Shown: positions 6,951 to 16,917 of the stretch, one piece after another
Position numbering within the stretch: position 1 is the first letter of the stretch
Layout of the letters: each line of letters starts with the position of its first letter
Origin: Oscillospiraceae bacterium
GTDB taxonomy: Bacteria > Bacillota_A > Clostridia > Oscillospirales > Oscillospiraceae
Reading direction: 5' to 3'
NCBI GenBank assembly: GCA_902789835.1
Contig: CADAPN010000013.1
Location: 1-30,638 of the forward strand
DNA: 30,638 nucleotides
The notes under the pieces: model-generated
The model's input: the letters and a program-made list of their open reading frames with translations, nothing else
Databases searched by the model: none
Told to the model about the DNA's origin: nothing
Position numbers and translations under genes: made by a program

Positions 6951-9500
6951 ATGGGTTTCGGTATGAAGAAAGCGCGGATCGCCATTGTCAATATCGCGAT
7001 CATGGTGGGAATACTGATCTTTGTCATTCTGTATTCCAGCTATGAAGGCAAGGCCGCACTCCGCCGACAGGTGGAGAGCTTTGTGAGCACCACCGTCGCG
7101 ATGGAGCATGTGACGGAGAATTATATGGCGGGCGAACAGCACATCTGCGACGTGTGGGCGCGCTATATCAACAGCAAGGGTATGAGTATCGAGGAGGCCG
7201 CCTCCTTCATCTGCATCTCTCATGTGACGCAGACCGCCTCTGCGCATATCGTGTATCTCGATACGCTGTCCGGTCTGTCTACGAGGGCAAGGCAGGATGC
7301 CGCCGACGACTATGCCGTCTCTTACGGACGGATAGGTCTTCTGAACGATGTGAGCTGGATCAATGATATCGGGAAATCCGTCAACATTTCCCGCGCCTAT
7401 ACAAACCCGGTCAACGGGGAACAGTCCATAGCCTTCTGCAATTATGTCACGCTTCAAGATTCAGAAACCGGCGAGCTCCGTGACGCCGTGCTGCTGCGCG
7501 TGCTACCGATCGCGGAGATGGCGCAGAAATGGATCTTCCCGCAGGAAGGGTTTGAAAACACCGAACTGTCCATGATTGATGCGAACGGCGATTATATCAT
7601 CAAGGGCCATTCCTTCAAAAATTCCAGTTTCTTCGAGTTTTACAGGTCTTACAACACCATTGATCCAGCCTCCGCGCAGGAGTTCTTTGAAACCATCACG
7701 TCTTCGACCGGCTCCTTTACTATGCTCAACTCCCGCGGGGAGAAATGTATCCTCGCCTATACCCCGGTCGACGCGACAGGAGGATGGACGCTTCTCAGCT
7801 TCATGCCGATGAAGGATCTGCGCGTAAATACCGAAAACTGGCTGTTGATCGGCGTTATTTCCGCAGCCCTTCTGCTCCTCTTCGTGTTTGACCTGTCTGT
7901 CATGCTTAATTTCAATAAGAAGCTCCAGGCGGCGGCCAGAGAAGCGGCCTCGGCGAACAGGGCAAAAACCGATTTTCTCTCCACCATGTCGCATGATATC
8001 CGCACGCCGATGAACGCCATTATGGGCTTGACGACCATTGCGGAGAAGAATCTGGGAGACACGGAATCGGTGGCCGATAATCTTCGGAAAATCGGCCTTG
8101 CCAGCAATCATCTTTTGTCTTTGATCAACGACATCCTGGATATCTCCAAGGTGGAGAGCAGCAAGCTGAATCTGAGTCCCCTGACCTTCTCCATCGTCGA
8201 TACGGTCGAGAACCTGGTCAACATCTCCCAGCCGATGATCAAGGAAAAGAACATCAGCTTCAGCTTCCGTATCAACCGTATGGAAAAGGAATATCTGTAT
8301 GCTGATCAGCTGCGCCTGAATCAGATCTACATCAACATCCTTTCCAACGCGATCAAATACACGGAGCCGGGCGGAAGCGTCAGCGTAGATATGCGGGAGG
8401 AGGAAAGCGAGACGCCCGGCTGCGTCAAGCTGACCTACGTCGTTGCCGATACGGGCATGGGCATGAGCCCCGAGTTCATGGCAAAGATGTACGAGCCCTT
8501 CTCCCGTCAGACAGACAGCCGCGTCAACACCATTCAGGGCACCGGCCTCGGCCTTGCGATCACGAAGCAGATGGTGGATCTGATGAACGGCGTCATCGAC
8601 TGCCAGAGCGAGCTGGGGAAGGGCACGACCTTCACCATCGTTTTGGATATTCCGGTCGCGGACAAGCAGCTCGACGACATGCGGCTCGAGCCCATCGACG
8701 TGTTGATCGTGGACGACGACACGGTCCTGCTGGAGACCGCCGTGGACGCGCTGGAGTCCTTGGGCGTCACCGCGGAGAAGGCCGAAGACAGCGTAACGGC
8801 GCTGGAGATGATCCGGCAACGTCAGGAGTCCGGCCGACAGTACGGCGTCGTGATCCTGGACTGGAAGATGCCCGGCATGGACGGCGTGGAAGCTGTAAGG
8901 CGCATCCGATCCGAGATCGACGAGAACGTCCCGATCCTGCTGATCTCGGCCTATGACTGGTCCGACATCGAAGACGCGGCAAAGGATGCCGGCGTAAACG
9001 GCTTTATCAGCAAGCCCCTCTTCCGCTCAAAGCTGTATGATAAGATCAACGAGCTTCTGGGAACGGAAGCGAAGTCTGCGGAGCCGGAGGATGATTACTC
9101 CGACCTTGCCGGAATAAGCATTCTCGTCGCGGAGGATAACGACATCAACTGGGAGATCATCTCCGCCATGCTGGGGATGTTTGGAATCGTGACGGAGCGC
9201 GCGGAGAACGGTCAGATATGCGTCGACAAGATGAAGGCGGCGGAACGCGGACAATACGCCCTTGTCTTCATGGATATCCAGATGCCGGTCATGAACGGAC
9301 TGGATGCCGCAAGGAATATCCGCGCGTTGGAGGATCCGTGGGCGTCCTCTATCCCGATCATCGCCATGACGGCGGACGCGTTTTCGGAAAATGTCACAGA
9401 ATGCCTGAACGCCGGCATGAACGGACATATCGCAAAACCCGTAGACATCAGACTTGTCATCAAAGAGATCCGCAGGATCAAGGAGGAAAAGAAAGCATGA
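6951..9500 (+). CDS. Membrane hybrid histidine kinase with two receivers
   Basis: The 849-residue protein has TM1 (about 9-28), an extracytoplasmic sensor of about 265 residues (29-296) that resembles a Cache-type domain by layout, and TM2 (about 297-319). HisKA follows with MSHDIRTPMN (His348), then the ATPase boxes NILSNAIKYT, DTGMGMS and GTGLGLAI. Two receivers come next: the first with VDDD and Asp637 in VILDWKMPGMDG, the second with AEDND and Asp775 in VFMDIQMPVMNG. The start is uncertain: ATG 6951 lies directly against GAAGG, while ATG 6963 (MKKARI) has a spacing of about 11 bases and may be the real one. The gene overlaps the solute-binding protein gene by 4 bases (ATGA), so the two are probably translated together and may form one sensor. 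Confidence 0.92.
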   Translation: MGFGMKKARIAIVNIAIMVGILIFVILYSSYEGKAALRRQVESFVSTTVAMEHVTENYMAGEQHICDVWARYINSKGMSIEEAASFICISHVTQTASAHIVYLDTLSGLSTRARQDAADDYAVSYGRIGLLNDVSWINDIGKSVNISRAYTNPVNGEQSIAFCNYVTLQDSETGELRDAVLLRVLPIAEMAQKWIFPQEGFENTELSMIDANGDYIIKGHSFKNSSFFEFYRSYNTIDPASAQEFFETITSSTGSFTMLNSRGEKCILAYTPVDATGGWTLLSFMPMKDLRVNTENWLLIGVISAALLLLFVFDLSVMLNFNKKLQAAAREAASANRAKTDFLSTMSHDIRTPMNAIMGLTTIAEKNLGDTESVADNLRKIGLASNHLLSLINDILDISKVESSKLNLSPLTFSIVDTVENLVNISQPMIKEKNISFSFRINRMEKEYLYADQLRLNQIYINILSNAIKYTEPGGSVSVDMREEESETPGCVKLTYVVADTGMGMSPEFMAKMYEPFSRQTDSRVNTIQGTGLGLAITKQMVDLMNGVIDCQSELGKGTTFTIVLDIPVADKQLDDMRLEPIDVLIVDDDTVLLETAVDALESLGVTAEKAEDSVTALEMIRQRQESGRQYGVVILDWKMPGMDGVEAVRRIRSEIDENVPILLISAYDWSDIEDAAKDAGVNGFISKPLFRSKLYDKINELLGTEAKSAEPEDDYSDLAGISILVAEDNDINWEIISAMLGMFGIVTERAENGQICVDKMKAAERGQYALVFMDIQMPVMNGLDAARNIRALEDPWASSIPIIAMTADAFSENVTECLNAGMNGHIAKPVDIRLVIKEIRRIKEEKKA

Positions 9501-10795
9501 AAAAGCTGATCTGCATCATTTTAGCCATTTGCGCAGCCGTATCGCTGACAGCCTGCGGCGGCAAAACGCAGGAGGAGACCGCCGCGGGATTCAAGCCGGC
9601 TCTCGACACCAATACAAGCTGCAGCATCACGGTAGTTGGAAGCTATGACAACTTTGAGGCGCTGGAGGCGGAATTTGACCGGTTCAACGAGTTCTATCCG
9701 AACGTTCAGCTCAGCTATGTGAAGCTGGACGACTACAGCAATACGCTGGTCACCGCGCTGGAAGGCAATGACAAACCCAATATTTTCTTCACCACCGCCT
9801 CGATGATCGGGAACGAGCAGTATGATCCGGTATTTGCTCTTGCGGAGGATCTTGCGGACCCGGCCCTGGGTTTGGATCTGGACTGCATCCGCCCCGGCCT
9901 CATCAACCATGACGCGGAAGGCCGCGTGCTGCTGGTTCCGGTTTTTTCCCGATCCTATGGTATGCTGGTGAACAAGGACCTGTTTGAAAAGGAAGGGCTC
10001 GACATTCCAACTACATGGACGGAGCTGCTGGCCGTCTGCGAAGCGTTCCGCGGCAAAGGCTGCTCAAGCCCCATGATGGGCTACAGTCTTAAGTCGTCGA
10101 GCTGTTTCATGTACACTGTCGCCTACCCGCTGTTTGCGGCTGCCCTTGCCGAAAACCCGGAAGCGCTTGTGCTCGCCAATGAACTGGATCCCGCGGCGGG
10201 AGAAACCATGCGCCCGGCCCTGGAGGCGGTGGAGCAGCTGATCGGAAGCGGCTGTATCGATCTCGACGCGTGCGATATGATCGAGGACAACTATACCCAG
10301 GTGATCCTCCGCTTTTTTGAAGGCGATGTGCCGATGATGATCTGCGCCGGTGATACCGTATCCGGCACCAGAAAACGGGAGAGTCAGTCGGAGGCATTCA
10401 CCAATGCGCCCTTCGATTACTCGTTTGCCCCGATCCCCTTGACGGAGGAAGGCGGATATTTTATCGACAGTCCTTCCGTGGAGTTCTCCGTCAACAAGGA
10501 CTGCGACGATCTGGATATGACAAACGAATTCATGCGGTTTCTGATCACAAGGGAAGAGCTGAACGCGATGGCTTCGGTGAAGCGCCTGGTAACGCCCACT
10601 ACCGATCTGTCCTTTGATGCGGTTTACGCTCCTTTCGGGCAGGTGCCGTCGGAGCGTACCATCTCTCCGGAGGTGCTCGGCATTACGGATGCGCTTACGG
10701 TTCAGATCCGACTCGCGGCGTTCCAGGTCGGAAAAGGCGATATCACGGTGGATGAAGCCGTCACGATGTACGGAAGCCTGGAAGAAACGCAGTAA
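9497..10795 (+). CDS. Orphan extracellular solute-binding lipoprotein (family 1 type)
   Basis: The 432-residue protein begins with a lipoprotein signal (KKLICIILAICAAVSLTAC, lipobox LTAC, Cys20), so it should be anchored to the outer face of the membrane. The body resembles family-1 (sugar or oligosaccharide) ABC binding proteins: GSYDNFEALEAEFDRF near the start, LVPVFSRSYGMLVNKDLFEKEG and PTTWTELLAVCEAF in the middle, and an MTNEFMRFLITREE helix late. No ABC permease or ATPase gene is nearby. Its start overlaps the stop of the double-receiver kinase, which suggests that it delivers ligand to that kinase's outer domain; this is an inference. AGGAGG at 9482-9487 lies about 9 bases before the ATG. 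Confidence 0.88.
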   Translation: MKKLICIILAICAAVSLTACGGKTQEETAAGFKPALDTNTSCSITVVGSYDNFEALEAEFDRFNEFYPNVQLSYVKLDDYSNTLVTALEGNDKPNIFFTTASMIGNEQYDPVFALAEDLADPALGLDLDCIRPGLINHDAEGRVLLVPVFSRSYGMLVNKDLFEKEGLDIPTTWTELLAVCEAFRGKGCSSPMMGYSLKSSSCFMYTVAYPLFAAALAENPEALVLANELDPAAGETMRPALEAVEQLIGSGCIDLDACDMIEDNYTQVILRFFEGDVPMMICAGDTVSGTRKRESQSEAFTNAPFDYSFAPIPLTEEGGYFIDSPSVEFSVNKDCDDLDMTNEFMRFLITREELNAMASVKRLVTPTTDLSFDAVYAPFGQVPSERTISPEVLGITDALTVQIRLAAFQVGKGDITVDEAVTMYGSLEETQ

Positions 10796-10897
10796 TCCAC
10801 GGGCGAAAAGCATCCCGGCATACCCGTCGGACCGGGGGCTCTGTCTGAGACAACGGAAGCGCTGATGAAGTGTATATGATATGAAAAGAGGCTGACC

Positions 10898-12958
10898 ATG
10901 GCGAACAAGGTTTTCCAGATGAATGATCAGACGGCGTTCATGATCCGGGAACTGGGCGGACACATGCCCGGGGGGTTCTTCATTTACAAAGCCGAAGAGC
11001 CGGAAGAGCTTCTCTATGCAAACAAGCCTGTCTTTGATATCTACGGCTGCGACGATCTTGAGGATTTCAAAAAGCTGACGGGCTATACCTTCCGGGGCAT
11101 GGTGCATCCGGAGGATTACCGCCGCATCTCAGACTCCGTTGCGGAACAGATCGACGCCAGCGATGACAACATGGACTATGTGGAATACCGGATCATCCGC
11201 AAGGACGGCGCCGTCCGCCGGGTGGACGACTACGGCCACTATCTGGAGACAGACGTTTACGGAGGAGTTTATACGGTCTTTATTTCCGACATCACGGAGA
11301 AGCATGAACGGATCGTGTCGGAACTGGAAGGTCATAAAGCGACGATCGACACCCTGAACGAGACCATCGGCAGGATGGACGCTGATCACCTCACTTTCAG
11401 CAGCGTCGCACAGGCTCTCGCCGGGGACTATTTCAGCATTTATGTGGTCGATCCCGACACAGAAGCCTTTGTCGAGTACAGCTCCTCGGAGGAGTACAAG
11501 AATCTGGGTATCGAAACGCAAGGGGCGAACTTCTTTGAGCTGAGCCGCAGGAACATGGAAACCTTGATCTATCCGGAGGATCGGGAACGCTTTATGGCGG
11601 TTTTTTCCCGTGAAAGGGTACTGAAAATCATCGAACGGGACGGCCACTTCACGACAAAATACCGTCTTATGCTCAATGGCATTCCTACGTATGTCAGCAT
11701 GAAGGCAACTCTTCTGGAAAACCGGAACGAACGCCGACTGATCATCGGCCTCACCAACATCGACGCCCAGATGAAGCGCGAGGAGGAATTCCGGAAACAT
11801 ATGGCGGAGGCAAGGACCCGCGCGAAAAACGATTTTCTTGCCAACATGTCCCATGATATCCGCACCCCGATGAACGCCATCGTGGGTTATACGAACATCG
11901 CCAAAAGCCATTGGGATGAGCCGGAGGTCGTAGCGGACGCGCTGGATAAGATCGGTTCCTCCAGCCATTTTCTGCTCTCTCTGATCAATGATATTCTTGA
12001 TATCTCCAAGATCGAAAGCGGAAAAATGCAGCTCAGCTTGGCAGCCTGCGATCTCAGAGATATTTTCCGGCGTATCGAGGATATTACGGCGCTGCAGGCG
12101 AAGAACAAGTCCATTACGATCACCTATTCGCACGACACAGTACATCATTACAAGGTAATGGCAGACGACCTGCGGATCGAGCAGGTCCTGATCAATATCA
12201 CCGGCAACGCCATCAAATACACGCCGGAGGGGAAGAGCGTCGAGCTGATCGCGGAAGAACTCGGAGCGACAGAAGACAAAAAGATAAAATATCGCTTCAT
12301 TGTCAGAGATACCGGCATCGGTATCAGCAAAGAGTATTTGCCTCATATATTCGAGAGCTTCACACGTGAAGAGAAAACAACAGTAAACCGCGTGCAAGGC
12401 ACGGGCCTCGGGCTTGCGATCACAGCCAAAGTCGTTGAAATGATGGGCGGCGTGATCTCAGTCAAAAGCAAGCAGGGCGAGGGCTCGGAATTCACGGTCG
12501 AGCTTGCTCTGGAGCCCTCCGAGCCGGACGAGAATACCGCGGAGGCGAACGAGATCCAGTATGCCGCTCTGAACGGCAAGCGGGTCCTGCTGGTAGAGGA
12601 CAACGCGATCAACGCGGAGATCGCCACCATCGTGCTTGAGCAGTACGGGATCGCGGTCGACCACGCCGAAAACGGCCGGATCGGCGCAGATAAAGTGAAG
12701 AATGTCGAAGCCGGTTATTACAGCGCCGTCCTCATGGACATTCAAATGCCGGTCATGAACGGCTACGAGGCGACGCGGGCCATCCGGTCATTACCGGGTG
12801 AGTATTACAGGACGCTTCCCATCATCGCCATGAGCGCGAACGCCTATGACGAGGATATTCGGGCGAGTCTGGACTCCGGGATGAACGCTCATATCGCCAA
12901 GCCTTTCCAGCCTGACGATTTGATAAAAACACTGTGCCGGTATATAGTCGATCAGTGA
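10898..12958 (+). CDS. Cytoplasmic PAS-domain hybrid histidine kinase
   Basis: The 686-residue protein has no membrane segment. Residues about 20-140 look like a PAS fold of the PAS_3 type (LLYANKPVFDIYGC, YRIIRKDGAVRRVDDYG, VFISDITEKHE), followed by a second PAS-like region (about 170-290, YRLMLNGIPTYVSMKATLL). A short coiled coil leads to HisKA with MSHDIRTPMN (His319), ATPase boxes NITGNAIKYT, DTGIGIS and GTGLGLAI, and one receiver with Asp614 in VLMDIQMPVMNG. It probably senses a cytoplasmic signal and feeds the same relay as its neighbours. It lies 102 bases after the lipoprotein gene with no terminator between them; AAGAGG precedes the ATG. Confidence 0.92.
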   Translation: MANKVFQMNDQTAFMIRELGGHMPGGFFIYKAEEPEELLYANKPVFDIYGCDDLEDFKKLTGYTFRGMVHPEDYRRISDSVAEQIDASDDNMDYVEYRIIRKDGAVRRVDDYGHYLETDVYGGVYTVFISDITEKHERIVSELEGHKATIDTLNETIGRMDADHLTFSSVAQALAGDYFSIYVVDPDTEAFVEYSSSEEYKNLGIETQGANFFELSRRNMETLIYPEDRERFMAVFSRERVLKIIERDGHFTTKYRLMLNGIPTYVSMKATLLENRNERRLIIGLTNIDAQMKREEEFRKHMAEARTRAKNDFLANMSHDIRTPMNAIVGYTNIAKSHWDEPEVVADALDKIGSSSHFLLSLINDILDISKIESGKMQLSLAACDLRDIFRRIEDITALQAKNKSITITYSHDTVHHYKVMADDLRIEQVLINITGNAIKYTPEGKSVELIAEELGATEDKKIKYRFIVRDTGIGISKEYLPHIFESFTREEKTTVNRVQGTGLGLAITAKVVEMMGGVISVKSKQGEGSEFTVELALEPSEPDENTAEANEIQYAALNGKRVLLVEDNAINAEIATIVLEQYGIAVDHAENGRIGADKVKNVEAGYYSAVLMDIQMPVMNGYEATRAIRSLPGEYYRTLPIIAMSANAYDEDIRASLDSGMNAHIAKPFQPDDLIKTLCRYIVDQ

Positions 12959-13017
12959 ACACGAGCTATGCGGACTATGAGAGGATCATCGGACAATAAG
13001 CAGACGGAGGAAAAAGC

Positions 13018-16000
13018 ATGAAGATCAGAAAGAATACGGCGTTTTTGACATGCACCGCAATATTGCTGTTCCTCATCCTGTCGCTCGGCGCGCAGATGTC
13101 GATAACGGCAGCGGCTGCGGGTCACGAGGGCATCACCGTCCGTGTAGGCTATTATGAAAACGAGGTTTTCCAGGAAGGCGCACGGGAGGGAGCTGTCAAA
13201 TCCGGGTACGCCTATGAGTACTATCAGAAGCTCTCGGAGTATACCGGATGGCAGTATGACTATGTTTACGGCGAATTCGGAGACCTGTACCAGATGCTTC
13301 TGGACGGCGATATAGATTTCCTCGCGGGTCTTGCCTGGCGGGAGGATCGTGAGGAGATCATAGGGTATCCGGACGCGGCTATGGGCAATGAGACATATAA
13401 CCTCGTCAAGCATGACGCCGATGAGGATATAACCGTCGCCCCCTCTACGCTGGACGGGAAAAAGATCGGCGTCCTCGACAGTGCAATGGCGGGTGTGCTG
13501 CAAGCGTATCTGGAGGAGCATGAGGTACAGGCTGAAATCGTTCTTTTCCGGGACTATGAGCCCCTTTTTGACGCTTTTGACAACCATGACATTGACGTTA
13601 TGGCCGTGGAGGGAGACGGGGCATACGGACGGCCTAACGCAGAGCTTTTATATGCGTTTGGCGCTTCAGACTATTATCTTTGCGTTGCGAAATCACGCCT
13701 AGAGCTGTTGACTGAACTGAATGAAGCGCAGACGGAGCTTGCGGCGAATGAGCCGAACTATATCAACTCGCTGCGCAGCAGATACTATCCTGTCAGCATT
13801 TCGAGCCGAGCCTTTTCCGCGACTGAGAAGCAGTGGCTCTCCGGGCACGACGAGCTGCGTGTAGGTTATCTGAATCACTATCTGCCATACAGTGACACGG
13901 ACGATTCGGGGGATGTGACCGGGATCGTCAGAGATGTCGTTCCGAGGATGCTGGAGGAGCTCGGTATCAGTCACATTTCCGTTTCCTTTGTCGGCTACGA
14001 CAGCTACGACAGGATGATCTCCGCCCTGAGCGACGGAGAGATCGATACGGCCTTCCCCGTTGGCGGCGGTCTGTACTATTCCGAGGAGAGCGGTATTTTC
14101 CAGTCCGCACCCGTCGTATCTGCCGCCACGGAGCTGGTCCACCGGGGAGAGTATACGGAGGAAACGACAGCCCGTTTTGCGGTCAATGAGAACAACCGTA
14201 TGCAGTATTACTTCGTGCTGACCCATTATCCGGACGCCGAGATCGTTTTCTATCCCTCGATCGACGACTGCCTGCAGGCGGTCAGCGAAGGCAGTGTGGG
14301 CTGCACCACCTTGAACGGACTGAGAGCGAACGATATCCTGCGCAACAGCCGTTACAGCGGCCTGGCTCTGCTCCAGACGACGTATGACGACGACCGGTGC
14401 TTTGGCGTTCAGATCGGCAACGCCGGACTTTTGAGACTGCTCAACCGGGGCATCAACGTGCTGGGCTCTGATTACGCGCAGAATCTGGCGTTCCGCTATA
14501 CGGATCAGTTGTATTCCTATTCCGTATGGGACATGATCCAAAACAACATGGCGCTCTTTGGCAGCGCTATCCTCGGCATCGCCGCTTTGATCATCCTGTT
14601 TCTCGTTCGCGACGCCAGAAGATCCAGGCGGGAGATCCAAAACAAGGAAAACGCCCGGGTCGAACTGGAAAAGGCGAATACGGAGCTGGCAGAAAGCCAG
14701 GCGGCGAAGCAGCGCGAGCTGGAGGAACGGCTAGCGCTGCAGGGGGAATTGCTGGAGCAGCAATCGCGCCGGGAGCAGCAGGACAAGATGATCACCGCTC
14801 TGGCGTCGGATTATCGCTGCGTATATCACGTTGATCTGGATCGTGACGATGCCGTCTGTTATCGGGAAGATCCCACGGACTCCGAGCAGACGAAAGAAGG
14901 GATCCACTTTCCGTATCATGAACGCTTTGTCTGGTATGCAGAGCATTGTGTCGCGGAGAACTACCGCGAAGGTTTTCTGCGGTTCATCGACCCGGAGTAC
15001 ATACAGTCGGCGCTTTCAAACGAGCTGATCATTGCCTATCGGTATCTCGCCCAAAGAAATGGGAAAGAGTACTATGAAATGATCCGTATGGCGGGCGTGC
15101 GCCACGCGGAGGATCGCGACGACCACATCGTACACGCCGTGGGCCTCGGTCTCACAGTCATCGACGAGGAAATGCGGGAGGCGATGGCGAAGAACCGGGC
15201 GCTGGCGGAGGCGCTCAGCGCAGCCGAGGAAGCAAATAAAGCCAAGACGGCATTCCTGTCCAACATGAGCCACGAGATCCGCACCCCAATGAACGCGATC
15301 ATCGGTCTGAACAACATCGCCATGAACGATCCCACGGCCAGCGATAAGGTCAAGGAATACCTGGGAAAGATCGGCGATTCCGCCCATCATTTGCTGGGGA
15401 TCATCAACGACATCCTGGACATGAGCCGCATCGAATCCGGACGCATGACCATCAAAAAGGAGGAGTTCTCCTTTGCCAAGGCGCTGGAGCAGGTCAACAC
15501 GATCGTCAGCGGCCAGTGCCGGGACAAGGGGCTCGTCTACGACTGCCGCGTCATCGGTCAGGTGGACGATTATTATATCGGCGACGCCACGAAGCTCAAG
15601 CAGGTGATGATCAACATTCTCGGCAACGCGGTCAAGTTCACGCCGGAGGGCGGGACGGTCCGCTTTATGATCGAGGAGGGACCGCGCTATGACGGGCAGG
15701 CGACGCTCCGCTTTATCATCAGCGACACCGGCATCGGTATGAGCAAGGAGTTTCTGCCCCGGATTTTTGACGCCTTCAGCCAGGAGGACTCTTCCTCCAC
15801 CAGCCGCTACGGTTCGACGGGCCTGGGCATGCCGATCACCAAGAGCATCGTGGAGCTCATGAACGGCCACATTGAGGTAGAAAGCGAAAAGGGCAAGGGC
15901 ACTGTTTTTACGGTAACCGTTACGCTGGGCGAATCGGAGAGAAAGAATCTCCCAACCGAAGAGGATGATTTGGTTTCCAAGGATATGAGCGTTCTGGTGA

Positions 16001-16773
16001 TCGACGACGACCGGATCGCTCTTGAACACGCGGAAATCATTCTCGGCCAGGTGGGCGTAAGCTGCGATACGGCGGAATCCGGCTGGGAGGGCGTGGACAA
16101 GGTCCGCATCCGTCACGGGCGGCGGGAGGACTATGATCTGATCCTGATCGACTGGAAAATGCCCGAAATGGACGGCGTCGAGACGACGCGGCATATCCGT
16201 GAGATCGTCGGTCATGATACGCCCATTATCATCCTTACGTCGTTTAACTGGGAGGAGATAGCGGATGAGGCCAAGGAGGCCGGCGTAGACACCTTCGTGT
16301 CAAAGCCGCTGTTTGCCGAGAACGTGATGGACGAGTTCAGGGAAGCCTTCCGCCGCAAGCATGAGGCGCTGGAAGAGAATACAGCGGATCTGAAGGGACG
16401 CAGGGTACTACTGGCGGAGGACGTGGCGGTGAACGCCGAGATCATGATGATGGTGCTGGCTATGCGGGAGATAGAGGTCGATCTTGCAGAAAACGGCAGG
16501 GTCGCCGTGGACCTGTTTGAAAGCCATGAGCCGGGCTATTACGACGCGATCCTGATGGATATGCGCATGCCGGAAATGGACGGGCTCGAGGCAACGCGCC
16601 ATATCAGAGCCTCTGATCACGCCGACGCGAAAAGCATCCCGATCATCGCGCTCACTGCCAACGCTTTCGACGAGGACGTTCAGCGCAGTTTGCAGGCCGG
16701 GCTGAACGCGCATCTGAGCAAGCCCGTCGAGCCGGAGCTTTTGTTTGAGACGCTGGAAAAGCTGATAAAGTAA
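13018..16773 (+). CDS. EvgS-like hybrid kinase with tandem SBP_bac_3 sensors
   Basis: The 1251-residue protein has a signal segment (about 8-35) and two tandem family-3 solute-binding domains outside the cell (about 40-240, starting ITVRVGYYENEVF, and about 275-500, starting ELRVGYLNHYLPY), then a TM segment (about 511-531) and a long charged coiled coil (about 535-610). A PAS-like region (about 615-720) precedes HisKA with MSHEIRTPMN (His752). ATPase boxes are NILGNAVKFT, DTGIGMS and the variant STGLGM. Two receivers carry Asp1045 (LILIDWKMPEMDG) and Asp1181 (AILMDMRMPEMDG). The layout is that of EvgS/BvgS-type sensors for amino acids or similar small ligands, but without their HPt domain. 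GGAGG lies about 8 bases upstream of the ATG; it is the last gene of the array. Confidence 0.93.
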   Translation: MKIRKNTAFLTCTAILLFLILSLGAQMSITAAAAGHEGITVRVGYYENEVFQEGAREGAVKSGYAYEYYQKLSEYTGWQYDYVYGEFGDLYQMLLDGDIDFLAGLAWREDREEIIGYPDAAMGNETYNLVKHDADEDITVAPSTLDGKKIGVLDSAMAGVLQAYLEEHEVQAEIVLFRDYEPLFDAFDNHDIDVMAVEGDGAYGRPNAELLYAFGASDYYLCVAKSRLELLTELNEAQTELAANEPNYINSLRSRYYPVSISSRAFSATEKQWLSGHDELRVGYLNHYLPYSDTDDSGDVTGIVRDVVPRMLEELGISHISVSFVGYDSYDRMISALSDGEIDTAFPVGGGLYYSEESGIFQSAPVVSAATELVHRGEYTEETTARFAVNENNRMQYYFVLTHYPDAEIVFYPSIDDCLQAVSEGSVGCTTLNGLRANDILRNSRYSGLALLQTTYDDDRCFGVQIGNAGLLRLLNRGINVLGSDYAQNLAFRYTDQLYSYSVWDMIQNNMALFGSAILGIAALIILFLVRDARRSRREIQNKENARVELEKANTELAESQAAKQRELEERLALQGELLEQQSRREQQDKMITALASDYRCVYHVDLDRDDAVCYREDPTDSEQTKEGIHFPYHERFVWYAEHCVAENYREGFLRFIDPEYIQSALSNELIIAYRYLAQRNGKEYYEMIRMAGVRHAEDRDDHIVHAVGLGLTVIDEEMREAMAKNRALAEALSAAEEANKAKTAFLSNMSHEIRTPMNAIIGLNNIAMNDPTASDKVKEYLGKIGDSAHHLLGIINDILDMSRIESGRMTIKKEEFSFAKALEQVNTIVSGQCRDKGLVYDCRVIGQVDDYYIGDATKLKQVMINILGNAVKFTPEGGTVRFMIEEGPRYDGQATLRFIISDTGIGMSKEFLPRIFDAFSQEDSSSTSRYGSTGLGMPITKSIVELMNGHIEVESEKGKGTVFTVTVTLGESERKNLPTEEDDLVSKDMSVLVIDDDRIALEHAEIILGQVGVSCDTAESGWEGVDKVRIRHGRREDYDLILIDWKMPEMDGVETTRHIREIVGHDTPIIILTSFNWEEIADEAKEAGVDTFVSKPLFAENVMDEFREAFRRKHEALEENTADLKGRRVLLAEDVAVNAEIMMMVLAMREIEVDLAENGRVAVDLFESHEPGYYDAILMDMRMPEMDGLEATRHIRASDHADAKSIPIIALTANAFDEDVQRSLQAGLNAHLSKPVEPELLFETLEKLIK

Positions 16774-16917
16774 AAGTGTCAAGCGGCAGGTGTATTCAAA
16801 TGCCGCCGGACAAGAAAACACAGCAAGAAAACACAAATGGCATTCTGTGCTTTTTCTTCGATCGTATGGGAGCGGATGGAAAGAGGATGGAAAGCAGCAG
16901 ATACTGGCTTCCCTGTT

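Noticed and set aside
9218..9496. N-terminal extension of the solute-binding protein to 9218
   Set aside because: It would overlap the kinase receiver for about 280 bases and bury the lipoprotein signal; ATG 9497 with AGGAGG gives a proper signal peptide.
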